Source of the DNA: Lachnospiraceae bacterium
GTDB lineage: Bacteria > Bacillota > Clostridia > Lachnospirales > Lachnospiraceae
NCBI GenBank assembly: GCA_020860745.1
Contig: JAJBTR010000345.1
Coordinates: 308 to 6,503, forward strand
Length of the DNA stretch: 6,196 nt
Direction of reading: 5' to 3'
Positions 5,177-6,196 of the stretch are shown here, one piece after another. A program made the position numbers and the translations under genes. Under the pieces are notes generated by a model that saw only the letters and a program-made list of their open reading frames with translations, made no database searches and was not told the origin of the DNA. Position 1 is the stretch's first letter, and every line of letters begins with the position of its first letter.

Positions 5177-6196
5177 TTATGCATTTTCGATGATACAGGT
5201 ATGCTTTTTGGTATTTTCCCCTCTGGCATTTTTTTCATAATTAATACCGACCAGAAGCAGGGTGTCAAAGTATTTTTTCAGCGGGCCATCGTATCGATTA
5301 TTTTTAATCTGCTGAATTGCGGAATCAGCACTTTTACTATATTTCAGCTCTACCAGCAGAGCAGGCTTGTCTGTGTTGCGGTAAGGCAGAAAGGCGAGAT
5401 CCGCAAAACCTTTTCCGGTGGGAAGTTCCCGGATAATTTCATAATAGTTTCTCGCTGTATAGTAAGCCAGGGTGACTGCACAGCTTAACGAGTTTTCATC
5501 GTTATACTGAAGCACGGAAATATCTGAATTATGGATTTCCTCCAACGCATTTTCTACCGCATGGCTGTCCTTTTGAATAGTTGCGTTTAAAAGTTCTTCT
5601 GATCTGGAGAGAGCTTTGCCGATTTCTCCCCAGGTATCGTCATCCACAGCGTCCCGGAATATATCTGCGACTTCCAGGTTAGGAATAGAAACAGTTTTTG
5701 AATGTTCATCATATGCCAGATATCCCAGGTGAATCAGAAGAGTCAGCACATCATCCTTGCTCCGGAATGATGTCATATCATTCTGAAACCGCTCTGTTCG
5801 TACCCGGACTCCCTCGCCGCCCAGCATTGTCACGATCGCATCTTTTAATCCATCAAAGTTCATGCTGATATAATTCTTCAGCGATTCATAGGTTCCGGAT
5901 GTCGGCCAGTATCCTTTGATTTTTCTGAAGTGAACAGCACTGATCACAGAATTTGGGCTGTATACTGAGCTGATATCAGAAAAAGAGTAGCCGTCATACC
6001 ACTGCTTCATCTGATCAAAATCCAGGTTATACTGGTTACAAAGTTTTTCCACTTCCTCTCCGGTAAAACCAAATATATTCTGACAAATTCAGGGGATCCA
6101 CCATGGTATATTCTCTGAAATCCGTGAGGGCAGATTCTGTTCCGTATTTTTTGATGGGAAGGATGCCAGTCATATAGGCAGCAGCAATCATGCGGT
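5177..6196 (-). pseudogene. AAA-ATPase-like/PD-(D/E)XK family protein, frameshifted and cut by window edge
   Basis: The C-terminal two-thirds or so of a protein of the AAA-ATPase-like plus PD-(D/E)XK nuclease-like family, common and multicopy in gut anaerobes. From the edge one frame reads AAAYMTGILPIKKYG, then EYTMVDPLNLSEYI, typical of the end of the ATPase-like domain. It then leaves register: the next family segment, FGFTGEEVEKLCNQY, is in the neighbouring frame. One extra base in the AAA run at 6071-6073 (plus strand) explains the break; the first frame ends at a stop at 6036-6038. The second frame runs to the stop at 5177-5179 and contains WYDGYSF, VYSPNSV and the nuclease-like core GFADLAF...LLVELKY, whose Asp, Glu and Lys form the D...ExK motif, followed by SADSAIQQIKNNRY. 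The GTG at 6050-6052 that could open the second frame is internal to the family alignment. The real start and Walker motifs lie outside the window. The biological role of the family is poorly known. Confidence 0.82.

Noticed and set aside
5141..5488. Plus-strand open frame opposite the nuclease-like domain
   Set aside because: It begins inside the convergent gap just after the terminator hairpin and mirrors the PD-(D/E)XK coding sequence; no support for translation.
1..6196. CRISPR array, insertion sequence, tRNA or rRNA gene
   Set aside because: No regularly spaced repeats, transposase motifs, terminal inverted repeats or recognisable structural RNA were seen on either strand.

Overview
The window looks like part of a chromosome from an anaerobic Firmicute, probably a clostridial or Lachnospiraceae-type gut bacterium. 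The reasons are strong purine-rich ribosome binding sites, two corrinoid-type URO-D methyltransferase homologues, and a protein of the AAA-ATPase-like/PD-(D/E)XK family that is expanded in gut anaerobes. The taxonomic call is inference; no rRNA or tRNA gene is present.

Layout, left to right. (1) Positions 1-611, minus strand: a LysR-type regulator cut by the left edge. (2) 612-879: a non-coding gap with two small dyads and, at 831-862, the rho-independent terminator of the next gene. (3) 880-1830, minus: a 316-residue URO-D superfamily protein with the His-x-Cys ... Cys zinc triad of methylcobamide methyltransferases. (4) 1831-2120: a divergent control region with a 17-bp dyad midway between two predicted promoters. 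(5) 2121-2756, plus: a compact member of the DAPG hydrolase (PhlG/phloretin hydrolase-like) family, followed 11 bases later by a second, full-length LysR regulator (2768-3667). (6) 3668-3860: a control region with three copies of AAGGTAT (two direct, one inverted) and a good sigma-70-type promoter. (7) 3861-5090, plus: a second, longer URO-D superfamily protein (409 residues) without the canonical zinc triad, closed by a strong terminator at 5113-5142. (8) 5177-6196, minus: the C-terminal part of an AAA-ATPase-like/PD-(D/E)XK protein, split by a one-base frameshift and cut by the right edge.

How the genes may work together (inference): URO-D proteins of this kind move methyl groups to or from corrinoid proteins, for example in O-demethylation of methoxylated aromatics. 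PhlG and phloretin hydrolase cleave a C-C bond between a phloroglucinol-type ring and its acyl chain. Two such methyltransferase homologues around one PhlG-like hydrolase, with two LysR regulators, suggest a locus that senses and takes apart an O-methylated acyl-phenol such as a dietary or plant polyphenol. No corrinoid protein, second methyltransferase partner or reductive activator is in the window, so this remains a hypothesis. The frameshifted gene at the right end is separated by a terminator and is probably unrelated.
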